NCBI GenBank assembly: GCA_902805485.1
Contig: CADCTM010000652.1
Coordinates: forward strand, 1 to 9,108
From: an uncultured Coleofasciculus sp.
Lineage (GTDB): Bacteria; Cyanobacteriota; Cyanobacteriia; Cyanobacteriales; Coleofasciculaceae
Direction: 5' to 3'
DNA length: 9,108 bases
Part shown: positions 6,488 through 9,108 of the stretch, piece by piece
Position numbering within the stretch: the first letter of the stretch is position 1
Layout of the letters: every line of letters begins with the position of its first letter
The notes under the pieces: model-generated
The model's input: the letters and a program-made list of their open reading frames with translations, nothing else
Database searches by the model: none
Told to the model about the DNA's origin: nothing
Position numbers and translations under genes: made by a program

Positions 6488-7468
6488 ATGACTATGAAGC
6501 GTTCTGCCTGTCTCATCTTTAATCCCGTTGCGGGTCAAAGTGACCCAGAGCAAGATTTGTTGCAAATACGGACTTTTTTAGAGCCGGCATTTGATCTGGA
6601 TATTCGTATAACAACGCCAGAGGTTGATGCTAATCAACTGGCTTCTGAAGCGGTTCAACGGGGCGTTCAGATGATTATTGCCTCTGGAGGTGATGGCACG
6701 CTCTCGGCAACGGCGGAAGCCTTGGTGAAGACGGGTATTCCGTTGGGGGTAATTTCCCGGGGGACGGCGAATGCGTTTGCGTCGGCGTTAGGAATTCCTA
6801 ACACAATTGATGCCGCTTGTCAAACAATTTTGGATGGAGCAACAAGGGTTGTCGATGCGGCGCAGTGTAATGGCAAGCAGATGGTTTTATTGGTTGGCGT
6901 CGGCTTTGAAGCGGAGGTGGTTGAGAAAGCAGACAGAGAGACAAAAAATCGCTTGGGAATGATGGCGTATGTCCTTGCTGGGGTTAAACAATTAAGAGAA
7001 TTTGAGACATTTGAAGCGACAATTGAGACGGATGAAAAAGTGATTACGGTAACGGCGGCGGCAGTAACAATCGCAAATGCTGCACCTTCGACATCGATTC
7101 TTGCTCAAGGGCCTGCGGGAATTGTTTATGATGATGGATTGCTCGATTTAACGGTGGTAGCACCAGAGAATCGTGCAGGTGCGATCGCTTCGGCTTATCA
7201 TTTATTGCAAACGGCGTTGAGCGGTGATGCTGCTGAACGGGATGATATTGGTTATCTGCGGGCAAGACGGATTAAAGTAAGCACTAACCCTCCTCAAAAA
7301 GTTGTCCTGGATGGAGAAATTCTTGGCACAATGCCGATTGATGTTGAGTGTATTCCAGGTGGTTTAACAATCTGTGTGCCGCTGGTAGAAGAAGTCCAGG
7401 CTTTGGAAAAACTTGATGGACTGCGTGAGTTAACGATTGAGTCAAAGCTTGAAGTCGGTTTGGAATAA
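6488..7468 (+). CDS. YegS/Rv2252/BmrU-family lipid kinase (diacylglycerol kinase catalytic domain)
   Basis: The product has 326 residues, the usual size for this family, and probably phosphorylates a membrane lipid such as diacylglycerol, using ATP from the cytoplasmic side. The N-terminal DAGK catalytic domain shows FNPVAGQ (11-17), the nucleotide-binding SGGDGT (66-71) and RGTANAFA (91-98), where relatives have PxGTxNxxA. The C-terminal beta domain carries GVGFEAE (137-143), DDGLLDL (215-221) and LDGE (274-277). No transmembrane helix or signal peptide is evident. Two Met codons compete: 6488 lies in a heptamer-repeat remnant, while 6494 (MKRSACLIFNP) fits the usual family start equally well or better. 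It follows rel on the same strand, but after 235 bp with a hairpin, so co-transcription is doubtful. The substrate is not decided by the sequence. A sphingoid-type or undecaprenol-type activity is less likely, and older annotations sometimes call such proteins NAD kinase-like. Confidence 0.9.
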   Translation: MTMKRSACLIFNPVAGQSDPEQDLLQIRTFLEPAFDLDIRITTPEVDANQLASEAVQRGVQMIIASGGDGTLSATAEALVKTGIPLGVISRGTANAFASALGIPNTIDAACQTILDGATRVVDAAQCNGKQMVLLVGVGFEAEVVEKADRETKNRLGMMAYVLAGVKQLREFETFEATIETDEKVITVTAAAVTIANAAPSTSILAQGPAGIVYDDGLLDLTVVAPENRAGAIASAYHLLQTALSGDAAERDDIGYLRARRIKVSTNPPQKVVLDGEILGTMPIDVECIPGGLTICVPLVEEVQALEKLDGLRELTIESKLEVGLE

Positions 7469-7477
7469 TTAGTAATA

Positions 7478-7498
7478 AGGGCGCACGGGAAGCGCCCT
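7478..7498. terminator. Hairpin terminator between convergent lipid-kinase and glcD genes
   Basis: AGGGCGC (7478-7484) and GCGCCCT (7492-7498) form a perfect 7-bp GC-rich stem with a 7-base loop, starting 9 bases after the kinase stop codon. On the minus strand the stem is followed by the AT-rich TTATTACTAATTATT, so it may serve glcD at least as well. On the plus strand no T-tract follows. Confidence 0.65.
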
Positions 7499-7529
7499 GA
7501 TGCAAAGATTAAAGGAAGCGACATGGATA

Positions 7530-9002
7530 TTAGAAACGTTCTACAGACTCAAATTGCTTCCCATTTTGAGCATTTGCCGCCTCACCACAAGTCCGAGGGG
7601 TGGGAAAAATCTTACCCGGATTTGCTAAACCTTTGGGATTAAAAACTTGCCTTACCCACTGCATTGTTTCCAAGTCTGCCTCGCTAAACATATCCGGCAT
7701 AAAGCATTTTTTATCTGAACCGATACCATGTTCTCCGGATATACTCCCCCCCACTTTTACACAAAGTCGGAGAATTTCCCCGCCTAATTCTTCCACCTTT
7801 TCCAACGCACCAGGAACGGCATTATCATAAAGAATCAGTGGGTGGAGATTGCCATCGCCTGCGTGAAAAACATTTGCGATCGCATATCCATATTTCTGAC
7901 TCAACTCTTCAATTTCTTGGAGAACTCCGACTAATTGAGTCCGAGGAATCACCCCATCCTGGACAAAATAATCCGGACTTAGATGACCAGCAGCAGCAAA
8001 TGCCGCTTTCCGACCTTTCCATAATTTATAACGGGTTTCTGGGTCACTTGCGGTTGTAATGTTCCGGGCACCATTCTGCTTGCAAATATCAGCAACGCGG
8101 TGTTTATTAGTTGCTACTTCTACTTCTAAACCATCCAGTTCTATTAATAAAATTGCCACCGCATCTCTGGGATAACAACCAGTGGCAACAACATCTTCTA
8201 CGGCGTTAATGCTGAGGTTATCCATCATTTCCATCCCACCTGGAATTATCCCAGCGCTGATAATATCCGCAACCGCCGCACCCGCGTCTTCAATACTGTT
8301 AAAATCTGCCAGGAGAACACAAATAGATTCTGGAGTTTTAAGGATTCTTAAAGTGATTTCTGTGGCGATACCTAACGTGCCTTCAGAACCCACAAATAAC
8401 CCCGTCAAGTCATACCCCGGCATTTCTGGAACTTGTCCCCCAACTTCCACAATAGAACCGTCAGGAATAACCAATTTTAATCCCATAACATGGTTAGTTG
8501 TGACGCCGTATTTCAGGCAATGAACACCGCCAGAATTTTCAGCAACGTTACCACCAATTGAGCAAATAATTTGACTGGAAGGGTCAGGTGCATAATAGAA
8601 ACCTGCACCACTAACCGCTTGCGTCACCCAGTTATTAATCACACCAGGTTGGACGACTATGCGCTGGTTTTCCAAGTCAACGTCGAGAATTTGCTTCATC
8701 AAAGCGGTGACAATTAAAACACAATCTTCTACGGGTAAAGCACCACCGGATAAACCCGTCCCAGCACCCCGCGCCACCCAAGGAATTTGGTTTTGGTCGC
8801 ATATCTTCACTACCGCTGCCACTTGTTCGGTGTTTCGTGGCAAAACTACCAGCGCTGGACGTTGACGATAGCTGGTTAAACCATCACATTCATAAGTCAG
8901 CAATTCTTCACGACGTTGGACAACGCCGTTTTTGCCAACAACGGCTTCAAATTGCTTGATGATCGGTTTCCAGTTACGTTGTTGTTTTTCCTGAATCAGC
9001 AT
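7530..9002 (-). CDS. glcD: Glycolate dehydrogenase subunit GlcD (FAD-linked oxidase)
   Basis: The 490-residue flavoprotein is of the GlcD / D-lactate dehydrogenase family (FAD_binding_4 followed by FAD-oxidase_C). The FAD-binding part shows RGAGTGLSGGALP (78-90), GGNVAENSGG (150-159) and GYDLTGLFVGSEGTLG (196-211). The C-terminal substrate domain has FHAGDGNLHP (379-388), SGEHGIG (422-428) and NPKGLANPGKIFP (455-467). All are intact and the length is normal. In cyanobacteria such proteins oxidise glycolate to glyoxylate in the photorespiratory pathway. No GlcE or GlcF partner is seen nearby. D-lactate dehydrogenase is the main alternative, since the motifs are shared, and only enzyme assays separate the two. 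The start at ATG 9002 is supported by AGGGA (9014-9010) with a 7-base spacer. Confidence 0.88.
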   Translation of the reverse strand: MLIQEKQQRNWKPIIKQFEAVVGKNGVVQRREELLTYECDGLTSYRQRPALVVLPRNTEQVAAVVKICDQNQIPWVARGAGTGLSGGALPVEDCVLIVTALMKQILDVDLENQRIVVQPGVINNWVTQAVSGAGFYYAPDPSSQIICSIGGNVAENSGGVHCLKYGVTTNHVMGLKLVIPDGSIVEVGGQVPEMPGYDLTGLFVGSEGTLGIATEITLRILKTPESICVLLADFNSIEDAGAAVADIISAGIIPGGMEMMDNLSINAVEDVVATGCYPRDAVAILLIELDGLEVEVATNKHRVADICKQNGARNITTASDPETRYKLWKGRKAAFAAAGHLSPDYFVQDGVIPRTQLVGVLQEIEELSQKYGYAIANVFHAGDGNLHPLILYDNAVPGALEKVEELGGEILRLCVKVGGSISGEHGIGSDKKCFMPDMFSEADLETMQWVRQVFNPKGLANPGKIFPTPRTCGEAANAQNGKQFESVERF

Positions 9003-9108
9003 AGGTGGTTCCCTGGAAGTATGGGTGCGGAATATTTTTTATAAAGCGATATCGTGTTTATCGGTCAGCAACTCTTACTTGCAACAACACCTTTTTGACC
9101 AACGACTC
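9003..9108 (-). promoter_or_regulatory. glcD upstream region with RBS and candidate promoter
   Basis: Read on the minus strand, AGGGA (9014-9010) is the likely ribosome binding site. TATAAA (9043-9038) could be a -10 box giving a leader of about 30 bases. The nearest -35-like TTGCTG (9071-9066) is 22 bases away, too far for a standard promoter. A perfect 8-bp palindrome CGATATCG (9047-9054) lies just upstream of the -10 candidate and could bind a regulator. The region is cut by the window edge. Confidence 0.35.

Noticed and set aside
8182..8523. 113-residue plus-strand open frame inside glcD
   Set aside because: It is an antisense shadow of a gene with clear FAD-oxidase motifs. Its own translation has no recognisable motif.

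Overview
The window looks like chromosomal DNA of a cyanobacterium, probably a filamentous or otherwise large-genome one. I count 13 exact copies of GCGATCGC, the cyanobacterial HIP1 octamer, where about 0.14 would be expected by chance. There are also ATGACTA-type heptamer repeats of the cyanobacterial STRR kind. The gene set fits: a PatD-like protein, a stand-alone glycolate-dehydrogenase GlcD and a long RelA/SpoT homologue. There is no sign of a phage, insertion sequence, CRISPR array, tRNA or rRNA.

Layout, left to right. (1) Bases 1-863, plus strand: a ribbon-helix-helix plus WYL-domain transcription regulator, cut at its 5' end by the window edge. (2) A palindromic hairpin at 872-894 separates it from a convergent minus-strand cluster of three genes. 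In order of transcription these are a small PatD-like protein (3679-3320), a double zinc-ribbon zf-TFIIB-type protein (3250-2657) and a fused two-ATPase subunit of a peptide-type ABC importer (2584-911). (3) A 326-bp divergent intergenic region (3680-4005) holds a consensus -10 box and a strong inverted repeat. (4) Plus strand: a full-length bifunctional (p)ppGpp synthetase/hydrolase (4006-6252), then a 235-bp gap with inverted repeats and repeat remnants, then a YegS/diacylglycerol-kinase-type lipid kinase (6488-7468). (5) A GC-rich hairpin at 7478-7498 separates this from the convergent FAD-linked oxidase GlcD (9002-7530). The final 106 bp are its upstream region.

The genes are mostly core physiology: stringent response, lipid phosphorylation, photorespiratory glycolate oxidation, peptide import and cell division or heterocyst patterning. 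They do not form one pathway. The co-directional patD / zinc-ribbon / ABC cluster may be an operon, and its promoter region is shared back-to-back with rel. I found no convincing undescribed system. The points most worth a second look are the WYL regulator at the edge (relatives are linked to CRISPR control, and what lies upstream is unseen), the uncharacterised zinc-ribbon protein next to patD, the structured rel leader, and the repeat-derived start codons of two genes.
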